Of a stretch of 64,000 bases of DNA, positions 37,790-47,156 are shown piece after piece. The translations under genes were made by a program, and so were the position numbers. This DNA comes from Azospirillum brasilense. Its GTDB lineage: Bacteria; Pseudomonadota; Alphaproteobacteria; Azospirillales; Azospirillaceae. The notes beneath the pieces were generated by a model. The model was not told where the DNA came from and searched no databases. It saw nothing but the letters and a program-made list of their open reading frames with translations. Position 1 is the stretch's first letter; each line of letters opens with the position of its first letter. The stretch is from positions 186,001 through 250,000 of the forward strand of contig NZ_VITH01000001.1 in NCBI RefSeq assembly GCF_007827815.1, written 5' to 3'.

Positions 37790-39778
37790 TCACACCGCCG
37801 CTTCGGATTCCGGTGCCAGCTCGGCGGCGGGCAGCAGCCGGCGGACGGTCAGGCAGACGATGTCGCCGGTCTGCCCGCCCACCCCCACATGAGCCTCCAC
37901 CGCGCGCAGCAGCAGTTCGGAGCGGTCGCGTGCCGACAGGCCGCGGCCCTGGTGAAGGATTGCGGCCAGACGCTCCTCGCCGAACGGCTCGCGCTGGGCG
38001 TTCACCGCGCGCAGCACGCCCTCGGTGCACAGGAACAGCGTGTCCTCCTGCTCCAGCCGGGTCACCGCCTCGCCGTAGGGAATGCCCTTGCGCACGCCCA
38101 GCGCCGGACCGCCGGCGTCCGCCAGGGTCAGGACGCTGCCGTCCGCCCGGATGCGGCAGGGCGCGCGGTTGCCGGCGCTGGAATGGCTGAGCATTCCAGT
38201 CTCGCGGTCGTAGAGGGCGACGAAGGCGGTGGCGAAGCCGTCGAAGGGGCTCTGCCCGCACAGCCGGTCGTTGGCCGCCGCCAGGATGGCCGCGGGGGTC
38301 AGGCCCGGCCGGGCCGCCGCCTCGCGGATCGCGCCGCGCACCAGCAGCATCAGGAAGGCCGCCGGCACGCCCCAGCCGGACACGCCGGCCACCACCAGCA
38401 GGCAATGGCGCTCGTCCAGCTCGATCACGTCGTAGAAGTCGCCGCTGACCGCCGGGCCGGGCACCAGCAGGCCGAAGAACTGGCTGTCGCGCCCAGCGGG
38501 AAGCTGCTGCGGCAGCAGGTTCGCCTGCACGTCGCGGGCGGCGCGCTGCTCCTCCTCGATCAGGTGTTCGGCGGCGGCCAGCTTCTCGGTGCGGGTCTCC
38601 AACTCGGCCGTGCGCATCAGAAGCTGGGCGTCCAGCGTCTCCTCGCGGTAGGACGCCTCCAGCGCCATGCTGCGGAACACGCGGGCGAGGCGGCCCATCT
38701 CGTCGTTGCGCTCCATCGCCTCGTTCAGGGTGAACGGGTTGAAGCGCCCGGCCTCCACCGCGGCGACGGCCTCGCCCAGCCGCTCGATGGGGGCCATCTG
38801 GCTGCGCGCGAAGCGGACGGCGCCGTAGACGCCCAGCGCCAGGGCGAGCAACCCGACCACCACGCCGATCTTCACATGGCGGCCGACCACCGAGGACAGG
38901 TCCTCCGCCGGCAGGCGGACCACCGCGATGCCCGCCCCCTGCCCGGCTGCCCCCTGCCCGGCCACAGCCGGAACCGGGGCGAAGGCGGTGAGACGGTCGC
39001 CCTCGCGCAGCAGGCCGGTCTCGCCGGCCGCCGCCGCGGCCTTCGCCGCCTCCACCGCCCGCTCCGACAGCGGTCCGGCGCTGGGGCCGGTGGCGTGCGC
39101 GGCGAGACGCCCGTCGCGCTCCAGCAACCACGCGCCCTCCACCGTGCCGCCGGCCAGCAGGGAGGCCATCACGCCGTCCACCCCGGCCTTGCGGGCGATG
39201 TCGGCCAGCCGGCGCACGTCGGCGCCGACCTGGACGATGCGCGGCTTGTCGACGCCGGCCACGCCGGCGAACTTCATCAGCTTGCCACCTTCGGTGGCGG
39301 CGTCGGTCACCACCTTCTCCGGCGCGCGGTTCAGCAGGCCGTAATAGGGCGCCTGGCGCGGCTGCGCCCGCGCGTCGGGGCCGAAGGTGATGTCGGGGCC
39401 GGGGATATTGTGCAGATAGGCGCGGCCCCGGTTGTCGGTGACCCAGATCTCATCCGGCCCGCCGCCGTCCGCGACGGCCTTCAGCCGGTCGGTCACCGCC
39501 TTGGTCGGCGCCTTGCCCGCCTCCATCACCGCGACGAGATGGGCAGCGAGCGTCGCCTCCGACAGCAGACGGTCGCCCAGCAGCGCCTCGACGTCGCGCG
39601 GAACCTCGCGCGCCAGCGTGGCGCTGCGGGCCAACAGGGTCGCCGCACCGCGGCCGTCCGCTTCCACCCGCGTCTGGATCGCCGAATGGGTCGTCCAGGC
39701 CAGCAGAATCGTGACCAGCGCCACCGCCAGCGTCACCAGCCCGGAGATCAGGAGGACCAAACGCCCTTGAAAGGTCAT
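37790..39778 (-). CDS. membrane SpoIIE/PP2C-type protein with degraded metal site
   Basis: 662 residues. TM1 (about 7-28), a periplasmic sensor region (30-300), TM2 (303-322), a HAMP-like linker (about 323-375), a coiled coil (380-418), then a SpoIIE-type phosphatase domain (420-655). Asp447 in SGDFYD is kept. Other metal-binding positions differ from consensus: Gly465 (AGVSGWG for the usual DVSGxG), Glu586 (CTEGV for TDGV) and Gly638 (QTGDI for xxDDI). It may be a pseudophosphatase scaffold. Normal members dephosphorylate anti-sigma-factor antagonists; no STAS or RsbW-type partner is adjacent. Confidence 0.85.
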   Translation of the reverse strand: MTFQGRLVLLISGLVTLAVALVTILLAWTTHSAIQTRVEADGRGAATLLARSATLAREVPRDVEALLGDRLLSEATLAAHLVAVMEAGKAPTKAVTDRLKAVADGGGPDEIWVTDNRGRAYLHNIPGPDITFGPDARAQPRQAPYYGLLNRAPEKVVTDAATEGGKLMKFAGVAGVDKPRIVQVGADVRRLADIARKAGVDGVMASLLAGGTVEGAWLLERDGRLAAHATGPSAGPLSERAVEAAKAAAAAGETGLLREGDRLTAFAPVPAVAGQGAAGQGAGIAVVRLPAEDLSSVVGRHVKIGVVVGLLALALGVYGAVRFARSQMAPIERLGEAVAAVEAGRFNPFTLNEAMERNDEMGRLARVFRSMALEASYREETLDAQLLMRTAELETRTEKLAAAEHLIEEEQRAARDVQANLLPQQLPAGRDSQFFGLLVPGPAVSGDFYDVIELDERHCLLVVAGVSGWGVPAAFLMLLVRGAIREAAARPGLTPAAILAAANDRLCGQSPFDGFATAFVALYDRETGMLSHSSAGNRAPCRIRADGSVLTLADAGGPALGVRKGIPYGEAVTRLEQEDTLFLCTEGVLRAVNAQREPFGEERLAAILHQGRGLSARDRSELLLRAVEAHVGVGGQTGDIVCLTVRRLLPAAELAPESEAAV

Positions 39779-39933
39779 GGAGGGGACCCGCCTTTTGTAG
39801 CCAACCGACCGCCGCGGGCGCTCCGCCGTCCCCGGACAAGCCTGGGGTTTGGGAAAATTGCCCGACCGCGCCCGTCGGTTCTACCCAGCCGGGCACCCCG
39901 AGTCCAGGAGTGGCGGACGCCGGCCCTGTAACC

Positions 39934-40938
39934 TCAGTACCAGTAGCCGCCGATCCGGTAGCGCGGGCGGCGCAGCGCCGCCGGCATGGCGAGGTGCGGC
40001 CGGGCGTGCAGAGGGTGGGCGTCGAGCCCAGGCAGGACCGGCGGCGGGGTGCGCAACGCCATCAGGCGGCGCACCCGCTCCTCGGTGTCCGGGTGGGTGC
40101 GCAGCAGGGACGGGATGTTCTGCGCCCGGCGGCGGCCAGGAAAGCGCAGCCCCTCCCACGGGCTGTGCTGAAGCCGCTCGATCCGGGCGAGCGCCGAGGC
40201 CACGCCCTCCGGGTCGCCGGTCAGGTGAGCGGCATCGAGGTCGGCGTCGAATTCCCGGGTGCGCGACAGGGCGAGTTGCAGAAGGACGCCGATCCAGGGT
40301 GCGGCGATAAGCAGCAGCACCAGCAGCCAGGGAACTCCCTCCTGCCACATCATCAGCAGGGGCAGGTTGAGAATCAGCAGGGCCATCCCGAAGACCGACA
40401 TCAGCCGGGTCAGGCTGGTCACCGTGTCGGCCAGCCCCATCACGGTCAGGTCGTTGTTGCGCACGTGGCTGACCTCGTGGGCCAGCACACCGGCCAGTTC
40501 GCGCAGGCTGAGCGCGCGCAGCAGCCCGTCGGTGACCGCGATGGCCGACTGGTGGCGGCTGCCCACGGCGAAGGCGTTCAGCGCCGGGCTGGCGACGTAC
40601 CACAGCTCCGGCACCGCGGGCAGTTCCGCCCGCCGGGCGATGACGGCCAGCGCGTCGAACAGGACCGGGGCCTCCGCATGGGTCAGGCGGCGGGCGCCGA
40701 ACATGCCGAGCACCATGCGCGGCGACAGGCGCGGGCTGAACAGCAGGCTGACGGCGCCGCCGAGCAGCGCCCACAGCACCCCCTCCACCCCGGCCAGGAT
40801 CATCCCGCACAGAGCCAGCAGCAGCACCATGCCGCCGAGCAGGAGGAGGGACTGGAGCACATTCGCGGTCTTGTGACGCCGCCGCAGGTCGGCGACGGCC
40901 TGGTCGGTGGGCATGAAGAACGGGTGCGTGCGCGGCAT
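39934..40938 (-). CDS. M48 family membrane metalloprotease (HtpX-like)
   Basis: 334 residues from ATG 40938. Two N-terminal transmembrane helices (about 28-68), the zinc motif HEVSH (154-158) in ELAGVLAHEVSHVRNNDLTV, further hydrophobic helices (about 180-225), and a third-ligand Glu in LSRTREFDADLDA. HtpX-like proteases remove damaged membrane proteins under envelope or heat stress. A Pro/Arg/His-rich tail ends RIGGYWY. It is divergent from the CbpA-type DnaJ gene. Confidence 0.9.
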   Translation of the reverse strand: MPRTHPFFMPTDQAVADLRRRHKTANVLQSLLLLGGMVLLLALCGMILAGVEGVLWALLGGAVSLLFSPRLSPRMVLGMFGARRLTHAEAPVLFDALAVIARRAELPAVPELWYVASPALNAFAVGSRHQSAIAVTDGLLRALSLRELAGVLAHEVSHVRNNDLTVMGLADTVTSLTRLMSVFGMALLILNLPLLMMWQEGVPWLLVLLLIAAPWIGVLLQLALSRTREFDADLDAAHLTGDPEGVASALARIERLQHSPWEGLRFPGRRRAQNIPSLLRTHPDTEERVRRLMALRTPPPVLPGLDAHPLHARPHLAMPAALRRPRYRIGGYWY

Positions 40939-41184
40939 GTCGTGGGGTCCCTCCCTCACCAACTCCTTTTCGGGGCTCCTTTCGGGAACATTCAACCGGA
41001 AGCAAGTCCGGCCCGCACTATATTGGCGCTTTCGACCCGGTCGCCATCCCGGCCGCAAGCACAGGCACCGTGCGCCGTATGGATGGGCCGCCCTCTTGAT
41101 TTGCGGGGAGGCCTTGTACACATACACGTCACACGTGCTCACCCTTTTGCCGCTGACCCCCGCTTTTCACTGACGGTCATCGCC

Positions 41185-42093
41185 ATGAGCAATCCTTACG
41201 AGATTCTGGGCGTATCCCCCACCGCGTCGGACGACGAGATCCGCAAGGCCTACCGGAAGCTGGCCAAGAAGCACCACCCCGACCTCAACCCCGGCAAGGC
41301 GGAGGCCGAGCAGCGCTTCAAGGACATCAGCGCCGCCTACGGCCTGCTGTCGGATGCCGACAAGCGTGCCCGCTTCGACCGCGGAGAGATCGACGACTCC
41401 GGTCAGGAACGGCCGCAGCGCCACTATTACCGCGACTTCGCCGAAGGCCCGGCGGGCGCCCGCTACGCTCATGCCGAGGGCTTCGCGTCCGACGATCTCG
41501 AGCACATCTTCGCCGACCTGTTCGGCGCGCGCGGCGGCGCGCGTGGCGCCGCCATGCCGATGAAGGGCGGCAACCTCGGCATGGCGCTGACCGTCGACTT
41601 CCTGGCGGCGGCCAAGGGCGGCAAGCGCCGCGTCACCATGCCGGACGGCAAGACGCTGGAGATCGACCTGCCCGCCGGGCTGGAGGATGGCGGCACCATC
41701 CGCCTGAAGGGTCAGGGCTTGCCCGGCAGCAACGGCGGTCCGCCCGGCGACGCGCTGGTGACCGTCAAGGTCACCCCCCACCCCTGGTTCCGGCGCGACG
41801 GCGACGACATCCAGCTCGACCTGCCGGTGACCCTGGCCGAGGCGGTGCTGGGCGGCAAGGTGCGCGTGCCGACCATCGACGGGCCGGTGATGCTGACCGT
41901 TCCGAAAGGGGCGAACAACGGCACGCGGCTGCGGTTGAAGGGCAAGGGCCTTCCCGGAGCGAACGGGGCGCGCGGCGACCAGTATGTGACCCTGCGCATC
42001 GCCCTGCCCGACGCGCCCGACCCGGCGCTGGAGGCGTTCGTCCGGGATTGGAAGACCGACCACAACCCGAGACGGGATATGGAGGCCGCATGA
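41185..42093 (+). CDS. cbpA: CbpA-type DnaJ co-chaperone
   Basis: 302 residues from ATG 41185. The J domain (1-65) keeps HPD at 31-33 (KKHHPDLNP). A Gly/Phe/Ala-rich linker follows and there is no zinc finger, which separates it from DnaJ. Two C-terminal substrate-binding repeats carry LPAGLEDGGTIRLKGQG and VPKGANNGTRLRLKGKG. It stimulates DnaK ATPase. The stop is 1 bp from the start of its CbpM-like modulator. Confidence 0.93.
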   Translation: MSNPYEILGVSPTASDDEIRKAYRKLAKKHHPDLNPGKAEAEQRFKDISAAYGLLSDADKRARFDRGEIDDSGQERPQRHYYRDFAEGPAGARYAHAEGFASDDLEHIFADLFGARGGARGAAMPMKGGNLGMALTVDFLAAAKGGKRRVTMPDGKTLEIDLPAGLEDGGTIRLKGQGLPGSNGGPPGDALVTVKVTPHPWFRRDGDDIQLDLPVTLAEAVLGGKVRVPTIDGPVMLTVPKGANNGTRLRLKGKGLPGANGARGDQYVTLRIALPDAPDPALEAFVRDWKTDHNPRRDMEAA

Positions 42094-42094
42094 G

Positions 42095-42463
42095 ATGGAC
42101 CGGAACGGCATGGACCAGGACGGCGTGGCATGGCGGACCGACGAAGTGCTGACGATCTGCCGGCGCGTCTCCTCCGCCCAATTGACGGTGTGGGTGGAGC
42201 GGCATTGGCTGCGGCCGCGTCACGAGGGGACCGGTTTCGTCTTCAGCGCGGCCGACATGGCCCGGCTGGAAATGATCTGCGATCTGCGGGAGGACTTGGC
42301 GCTCGACGACGAGGCGATGCCGGTGGTGCTGTCGCTGCTCGACACCGTCTATGGGCTGCGGCGGCGCCTGCGCGTGCTGGCCGAGGCCATCGGCGATCTG
42401 CCGCCAGAGGCCCGCTATCTGCTGCAGGACGAACTGCGGAAGCGGGAGGAAATGGAGGAGTAG
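42095..42463 (+). CDS. cbpM: CbpM-like chaperone modulator (MerR-type helix-turn-helix)
   Basis: 122 residues, starting 1 bp after cbpA. It shows LTICRRVSSAQLTVWVERHW and FSAADMARLEMICDLREDLA, then LSLLDTVYGLRRRLRVL, the CbpM pattern. CbpM binds the J domain of CbpA and inhibits its co-chaperone activity in E. coli. The tight linkage supports the call. Confidence 0.85.
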   Translation: MDRNGMDQDGVAWRTDEVLTICRRVSSAQLTVWVERHWLRPRHEGTGFVFSAADMARLEMICDLREDLALDDEAMPVVLSLLDTVYGLRRRLRVLAEAIGDLPPEARYLLQDELRKREEMEE

Positions 42464-42464
42464 G

Positions 42465-42656
42465 TCAGCTCCGGACGCCGAAGGCCCGTCCGCTCAGCGC
42501 GATGTCCTGGTTGAAGCCTTCCGCGACCCGGTCGTTGCCGCCGGACTGCATGCACAGCGTCACGTTGATGGCGCTGAGGATCGCGTGGTCGATCTGCTCC
42601 GGCTTGGCGTTGTGGCGTTTGATGGCTTGAAGCGCGCGGGTCACGGATTGGGCCAT
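42465..42656 (-). CDS. hypothetical small protein
   Basis: 63 residues with a single ATG start at 42656 and coding-like composition. AQSVTRALQAIKRHNAKPEQ forms an amphipathic helix and NVTLCMQSGGND is a second conserved-looking segment. I do not recognise a family. Its stop lies 1 bp after the convergent cbpM gene. Confidence 0.5.
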   Translation of the reverse strand: MAQSVTRALQAIKRHNAKPEQIDHAILSAINVTLCMQSGGNDRVAEGFNQDIALSGRAFGVRS

Positions 42657-42991
42657 GGAGCAGGTTCCGTTCGTTCTGGCAGGCTGGCCGGGTTGATCGG
42701 GGGGTTGATCGATGACGGCATCATGCCGCCGTTTCGCTCATCCCGCTGTGCACCGGGCCACACCCGCCGCACGGACCGCCTCTCGCAATGGCGAGAGTCC
42801 TAAGGCCCAAATTCTTAATCAGGTGTAAACGTCCGGCCGAGCCCAAAAGGCATAACCCTTCATGCCTTTCCTGGAAGCTCCATCAAACCAAGAGCATAGC
42901 TCAAGCCATTGGTTTGGTATTACCATTCATTAATGTCAAATGCGACACTTTGCCCGGGACCGCTGGCCACTCGCCAGGGAGGCATCGTCCC
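42657..42991. other. 335-bp non-coding island, AT-richer, with two strong hairpins
   Basis: No convincing gene. AAAGGCAT (42846-42853) pairs with ATGCCTTT (42862-42869). CAAACCAA (42884-42891) pairs with TTGGTTTG (42909-42916), with a nested GAGC-ata-GCTC at 42892-42902. The stretch 42800-42940 is visibly less GC-rich than the coding flanks, which suggests a regulatory region or a small RNA. Confidence 0.5.
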
Positions 42992-43921
42992 TCAGAGGTC
43001 CCCGTCCTCCGCCAGGAGTCGGCGATGGATGGCGGTGGCGGCGATCGCGGCCTGTCCCATGGCGACCGAGATCTGGTTCAGCCCCTCCACGATGTCCCCC
43101 GCGGCGTAGAGCCCCTCGATCCCCGTCTGCTGGTGCCCGTCGGTGACCAGCCGTCCGCTCGGCCCGATGCGCACGCCCAGCCCCTTCACCGCCTCGTTGC
43201 GCGGGTGGCAGCCCAGGGCGGAATACAGAGTGTCGAAGGTCAGCCGCTCCCCGGACGCCGTGGTCAGGGCGGCGATCCGCCCGCCCTCGGTGTGGATTTC
43301 CACCACCGGCTCCTCGACGGCGCGCAGCCCGGCCTCGGCCATGCGGCGCTCCTCCGCCTCCTCCAGATTCATCGGCTCGCCGAGCGTCAGGACGGTGATG
43401 TCGCGGGAATAGGTGCGCAGGAACAGCGCCTCCCCCAGGGCTCCGGTGCCGTGGCCGATGACGCCGATGCGGTGGCCGGTCACCTCGAACCCGTCGCAGA
43501 TCGGGCAATGGCGGACCAGCCCCCGCTGAACCGCCTGATACAGGTTGGGCAGTTCCGGCTCACGGTCAATCACGCCGGTGGCGGCCAGCACGGTGCGGGC
43601 GCGGAACAGCCGGCCGTCCTCCGTCCGCACGCGGTAGCCCTCGTCGCCGCGCTCCACCGCGGTCACCGTTCCCGGCACAATCCGGGCGCCGTAACGCTCC
43701 GCCTGGGCGCGCATGCGGGCCAGCAGCTCGTCGCCGGTCACCCCGTCCGGAAAGCCCGCGTGGTTGTGGGACAGCGGAATCCAGGAGGCGCGGCTCGCCC
43801 CGGAATCCACCACCAGGAAGCGGCGGCGGTAGCGCGCCAGATAGATCGCCGCGGTCAACCCGGCGGGGCCGCCGCCGACGATCAGGGTGTCCAGACTCTG
43901 TTCTTCGGGTGCGGCGGTCAT
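42992..43921 (-). CDS. thioredoxin-reductase-like FAD/NAD(P) oxidoreductase
   Basis: 309 residues from ATG 43921. FAD site: [23 protein letters not shown](P) site: [14 protein letters not shown]. The redox-active pair is CPICDG, the position of the thioredoxin-reductase CxxC. C-terminal FAD motif: [20 protein letters not shown]. The Cys pair suggests a disulfide substrate, although the group also includes ferredoxin-NADP reductase-like proteins. No thioredoxin gene is adjacent. Confidence 0.9.
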   Translation of the reverse strand: MTAAPEEQSLDTLIVGGGPAGLTAAIYLARYRRRFLVVDSGASRASWIPLSHNHAGFPDGVTGDELLARMRAQAERYGARIVPGTVTAVERGDEGYRVRTEDGRLFRARTVLAATGVIDREPELPNLYQAVQRGLVRHCPICDGFEVTGHRIGVIGHGTGALGEALFLRTYSRDITVLTLGEPMNLEEAEERRMAEAGLRAVEEPVVEIHTEGGRIAALTTASGERLTFDTLYSALGCHPRNEAVKGLGVRIGPSGRLVTDGHQQTGIEGLYAAGDIVEGLNQISVAMGQAAIAATAIHRRLLAEDGDL

Positions 43922-44098
43922 CGCTCGGGCGTTCCAGCGGTCGTTGGCGACGTTGGGGAACAGGCTGCGCCTTCCCAGGTTCCGCGACCGGATGCTGCGG
44001 CGCCGAAGCGTCCATTCGTCGCGCCGGGCCCGGCTTGACCGGGTTGAATTGCCACACGCACTGTACGGCCATACCGTGTCCTGCCGGAAGCCGTCGCC

Positions 44099-44488
44099 GT
44101 GCCCCAGCCGCCGTCCAGCCAGCGCGAAGCGCACCCGGCAGACCTCCCGCCGTCCGACCGGGACATTCTCGATGTGGAGCCGATGCTGCGCAACTTCGGC
44201 GGCCCTGGCCCGACCGTCACGATGCTCTACGCCCTGTTCCTGGAAAACGCCGACGCGCTGTCACGCTCCTTGAAGGAGCGGCTGGCCGCCGGCGACCTGG
44301 ATGGTGTCCGGCTGGCCGCCCATTCGGCGGCCGGCGCCGCCCGCAGCGCCGGGGCCGGGCGTCTCGCCGACCTGTTCGGCTCGGTGGAGGAGGCGGCCCT
44401 GCGCGGCGACGCGACGATCGCGCGGCGGGACGCGGCGGCCCTCGACCGCGCGCTGGCCGACGTGAAAATTTTGATTGCACGCATTTGA
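44099..44488 (+). CDS. stand-alone Hpt (histidine phosphotransfer) protein
   Basis: 129 residues from GTG 44099. The four-helix Hpt core has the phospho-acceptor His75 in [20 protein letters not shown] (canonical HxxKGxA, but Lys is replaced by Ala). Hpt proteins relay phosphate between hybrid kinases and response regulators. A receiver protein follows 73 bp downstream, a likely partner. Confidence 0.8.
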   Translation: MPQPPSSQREAHPADLPPSDRDILDVEPMLRNFGGPGPTVTMLYALFLENADALSRSLKERLAAGDLDGVRLAAHSAAGAARSAGAGRLADLFGSVEEAALRGDATIARRDAAALDRALADVKILIARI

Positions 44489-44561
44489 GTTTCTTTCGCG
44501 CTGATATATCATGCGGGCGTAACCCTTAGGGGTGTCCACGGGACGAAGCGCGAGGGTGGCC

Positions 44562-44933
44562 GTGTCGTTCAATTCGTGCGCGGTGCTGGTCGTTGAGGAC
44601 GAGGTGGTGACCCGCAGCGTCTCGGTGCGGCTGCTGAAGCAGTTGGGTGTCGGCACGGTGATCGAGGCCGCCGACGGGGCGGAGGCGCTGGCCCGCTGCA
44701 ACCGGGTCGATTTCGACGCGATCTTCTGCGACGTGGACATGGCGCCGATGGGCGGCCTAGCCTTTCTGCAGGCCTTGGACGGGCGGGCGCCGGTCATCAT
44801 GCTGACCAAGCACGACGGGTCGGACGTCGTCCTGTCGGCCCTGCGCTCCGGTGCCACCGGCTATCTGGTGAAGCCGCTGACCCCGGTCGGCCTGCGCGAG
44901 AAACTGGAAAAAGCGCTGTCCGCGAAAGAGTAG
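44562..44933 (+). CDS. single-domain response regulator (CheY-like)
   Basis: 123 residues from GTG 44562, with GAGGG about 8 bp upstream (GTG 44532 is also in frame). It keeps the acidic pocket at Glu12-Asp13 in VLVVEDE, phospho-acceptor Asp57 in FCDVDM, Thr82 in MLTKHD and Lys104 in VKPL. There is no output domain. With the Hpt gene upstream it forms a potential phosphorelay pair; the sensor kinase is not adjacent. Confidence 0.9.
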   Translation: MSFNSCAVLVVEDEVVTRSVSVRLLKQLGVGTVIEAADGAEALARCNRVDFDAIFCDVDMAPMGGLAFLQALDGRAPVIMLTKHDGSDVVLSALRSGATGYLVKPLTPVGLREKLEKALSAKE

Positions 44934-45031
44934 AACCTTGACCGCGACATTATACTTTTCGTAACCACGGCGGAATTATTCTGTACACGGTGCATTGCTG
45001 CACCCTTGTGCGGATTGCCGGGAGATTCCGC

Positions 45032-45412
45032 ATGCCCATGAACGTTCTGGAAGTGGCGATCTACGCCATGGTGCTCACCGCGTCGCAGCCGCGCCCCTAT
45101 GAGTGCGTGGCGGTTCAGCCGGAGGGGGTGAACTGCACGAACGGCCTCGCCGTGGCGTCCGAGACGCCGAACGGCGTCATGGCCTTCAACACGGGCGTGC
45201 AGGTCATCAAGGACAACCAGGGCCGCGTGCGGCTGAGCAACGGAATCACCACCCATTTCGACGCCTCGGCCTGGGTGGCCTTCAAGAATCCCGGCGGGCA
45301 GACCCTGGTCAGCGTGCGCAAGACCGGGCCCTTCCGCTTCAAATTCTCCAACAGCTTCCAGTGCGAGATGATCGGGCCCAACCAGGACATGGCGCGCTGC
45401 TACAAGCCCTGA
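45032..45412 (+). CDS. hypothetical protein
   Basis: 126 residues from ATG 45032, with GGGAGA 7 bp upstream. A short hydrophobic N-terminus (VLEVAIYAMVLTA) might be a weak signal anchor. Cysteines occur in RPYECVAV, GVNCTNG, FQCEMIG and MARCYKP and could form two disulfides in the periplasm. The central part is beta-rich (GVQVIKDNQGRVRLSNGITT). No family recognised. Confidence 0.7.
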   Translation: MPMNVLEVAIYAMVLTASQPRPYECVAVQPEGVNCTNGLAVASETPNGVMAFNTGVQVIKDNQGRVRLSNGITTHFDASAWVAFKNPGGQTLVSVRKTGPFRFKFSNSFQCEMIGPNQDMARCYKP

Positions 45413-45442
45413 CCCCGATCACCCCTCCCCTCATTCAAAAAG

Positions 45443-46390
45443 TCACCCCACCGCGTCACGGCCGTGCGGCGCGTCGAGGTCCAGCGCCGGCCCCTTCGGC
45501 ACGATGCCGGTCGGGTTGATCATGGTGTGGCTGGCGTAATAGTGCCGCTTGATGTGGTGGAAATCGACCGTCTCCGCCACGCCGGGCACCTGATAGAGGT
45601 CGCGCAGATAGCCGGATAGGTTCGGATAGTCGGCGATGCGGCGCAGGTTGCACTTGAAGTGGCCGACATAGACGGCGTCGAAGCGCACCAGCGTGGTGAA
45701 CAGGCGCCAATCGGCCTCGGTCTGCCGGTTCCCCAGCAGATAGCGCCGGTCGGCCAGCCGCTCGTTCAACTCGTCGAGCGCCGCGAAGAGGGCGTCGAAC
45801 GCCTGCTCGTACTTCTCCTCACTGGTCGCGAAGCCGGCCTTGTAGACGCCGTTGTTGACACGGTCGTAGACGAAGGCGTTGAGGCGGTCGATCTCCTCCG
45901 CCAACTCCGCCGGGTAGAAGTCCAGCGAGGCGTCGCCGAAGGCGTCGAATTCCCGGTTCAGCATGCGGACGATCTCCGCGGACTCGTTGCTGACGATGGT
46001 CCCGGTCTTCCTGTCCCACAGCACCGGGACGGTGACGCGCCCCGAGTAGGTGGGATCGGCCTTGGTGTAGACCTCGTGCAGGCGGGTGGAGCCGGTGATC
46101 GGATCGGGCTCGGGGAAGGTCCAGCCCTCCTCGCGCATCAGGGGATCGACCACGGTGACGCCGATGGCGTCCTCCAGCCCCTTCAGCTTGCGCAGGATCA
46201 GCGTGCGGTGCGCCCAGGGGCAGGCCAGCGACACGAACAGGTGGTAGCGCCCGGCCTCCGGTTGGAACGGGGTCGAGCCGTCGGCCCGCACCCAATTGCG
46301 GAACTGGGTCTCCGGACGGACGAAGGCGCCGCCGCTGTTCTTGGTGTCGTACCACTGGTCGTGCCAGCGGCCGTCGATCAACAGGCCCAT
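45443..46390 (-). CDS. yqjG: glutathionyl-hydroquinone reductase (Xi-class GST, YqjG-like)
   Basis: 315 residues from ATG 46390. The catalytic Cys57 lies in LFVSLACPWAHRTLILRKLK, followed by GITVVDP-type sequence (GVTVVDPLMREEGW). The C-terminal helical domain contains the conserved LNAFVYDRVNNGVYKAGFA and FDAVYVGHFKCNLRRIADYP. These enzymes reduce glutathionyl-hydroquinones. It lies about 65 bp downstream of wrbA on the same strand, another quinone enzyme, so the two may form an operon. Confidence 0.95.
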   Translation of the reverse strand: MGLLIDGRWHDQWYDTKNSGGAFVRPETQFRNWVRADGSTPFQPEAGRYHLFVSLACPWAHRTLILRKLKGLEDAIGVTVVDPLMREEGWTFPEPDPITGSTRLHEVYTKADPTYSGRVTVPVLWDRKTGTIVSNESAEIVRMLNREFDAFGDASLDFYPAELAEEIDRLNAFVYDRVNNGVYKAGFATSEEKYEQAFDALFAALDELNERLADRRYLLGNRQTEADWRLFTTLVRFDAVYVGHFKCNLRRIADYPNLSGYLRDLYQVPGVAETVDFHHIKRHYYASHTMINPTGIVPKGPALDLDAPHGRDAVG

Positions 46391-46454
46391 GCCCTGAACT
46401 CCCCTTCTTGCGGCCTCCCTCCCCCGCCCGGACGGCGGGAGAGGGTGCTCCGCC

Positions 46455-47057
46455 TCAACCGTGCAGCTTCTTGGCGATCTCCGCGACGTGACGCCCCTGG
46501 TAGCGGGCGCCGTCCAGTTCGACCGCGCTCGGCTGGCGGGAGCCGTCGCCACCGGCGATGGTGCTGGCGCCGTAGGGGCTGTTGCCCATCACCTCGTCCA
46601 CGCCCATCTGGCCTTGGAAGCTGTAGGGCAGGCCGACGATCACCATGCCGTGGTGCAGAAGCACCGTGTGGGTGGTGAGGATCGTGCTCTCCTGCCCGCC
46701 GTGCTGGGTGGCCGAGGAGGAGAAGGCGGCGCCGACCTTGCCGACCAGCGCGCCCTTCGCCCACAGGCCGCCCGTCTGGTCGAGGAAGTTCTTCATCTGG
46801 CCCGGCATGTTGCCGTACCGCGTCGGCACGCCCAGGATGATGGCGTCGTAGTTGGCCAGCTCGTTCGGGTCGGCGATGGGAATGTTCGGCTCTTCCTTGA
46901 AGTGCGCCTTCTGCCGCACCTCCTCGGGGACCAGCTCCGGCACGCGCTTCACCGTCACCTCGGTTCCCGGAACCGAGCGGGCGCCCTCGGCCATCGCCTG
47001 CGCCATGGTGGAGATGTGGCCGTAGCTGCTGTAGTAGAGCACCAGAACCTTCGCCAT
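46455..47057 (-). CDS. wrbA: NAD(P)H:quinone oxidoreductase WrbA
   Basis: 200 residues. Flavodoxin-like fold: FMN phosphate loop [15 protein letters not shown], second loop [20 protein letters not shown] and third loop [20 protein letters not shown]. WrbA performs two-electron reduction of quinones and protects against redox cycling. It is divergent from a LysR gene, with a palindrome between them, the usual regulator-target layout. Confidence 0.96.
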   Translation of the reverse strand: MAKVLVLYYSSYGHISTMAQAMAEGARSVPGTEVTVKRVPELVPEEVRQKAHFKEEPNIPIADPNELANYDAIILGVPTRYGNMPGQMKNFLDQTGGLWAKGALVGKVGAAFSSSATQHGGQESTILTTHTVLLHHGMVIVGLPYSFQGQMGVDEVMGNSPYGASTIAGGDGSRQPSAVELDGARYQGRHVAEIAKKLHG

Positions 47058-47156
47058 GTCTCGTCTCCCCTCTGTCGTTGCGGCCGCGCCGGAGGCTGCG
47101 GCGTCCCAAAAGATAGCGCGTTGCCCCGTTTCGGCAAATCCAGGGCGCTGGAACTT

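Noticed and set aside
41124..41145. Short ACACGT/ACGTG palindrome before cbpA as a heat-shock operator
   Set aside because: The arms are short and degenerate, and no sigma-32 or CIRCE-type consensus could be recognised beside it.
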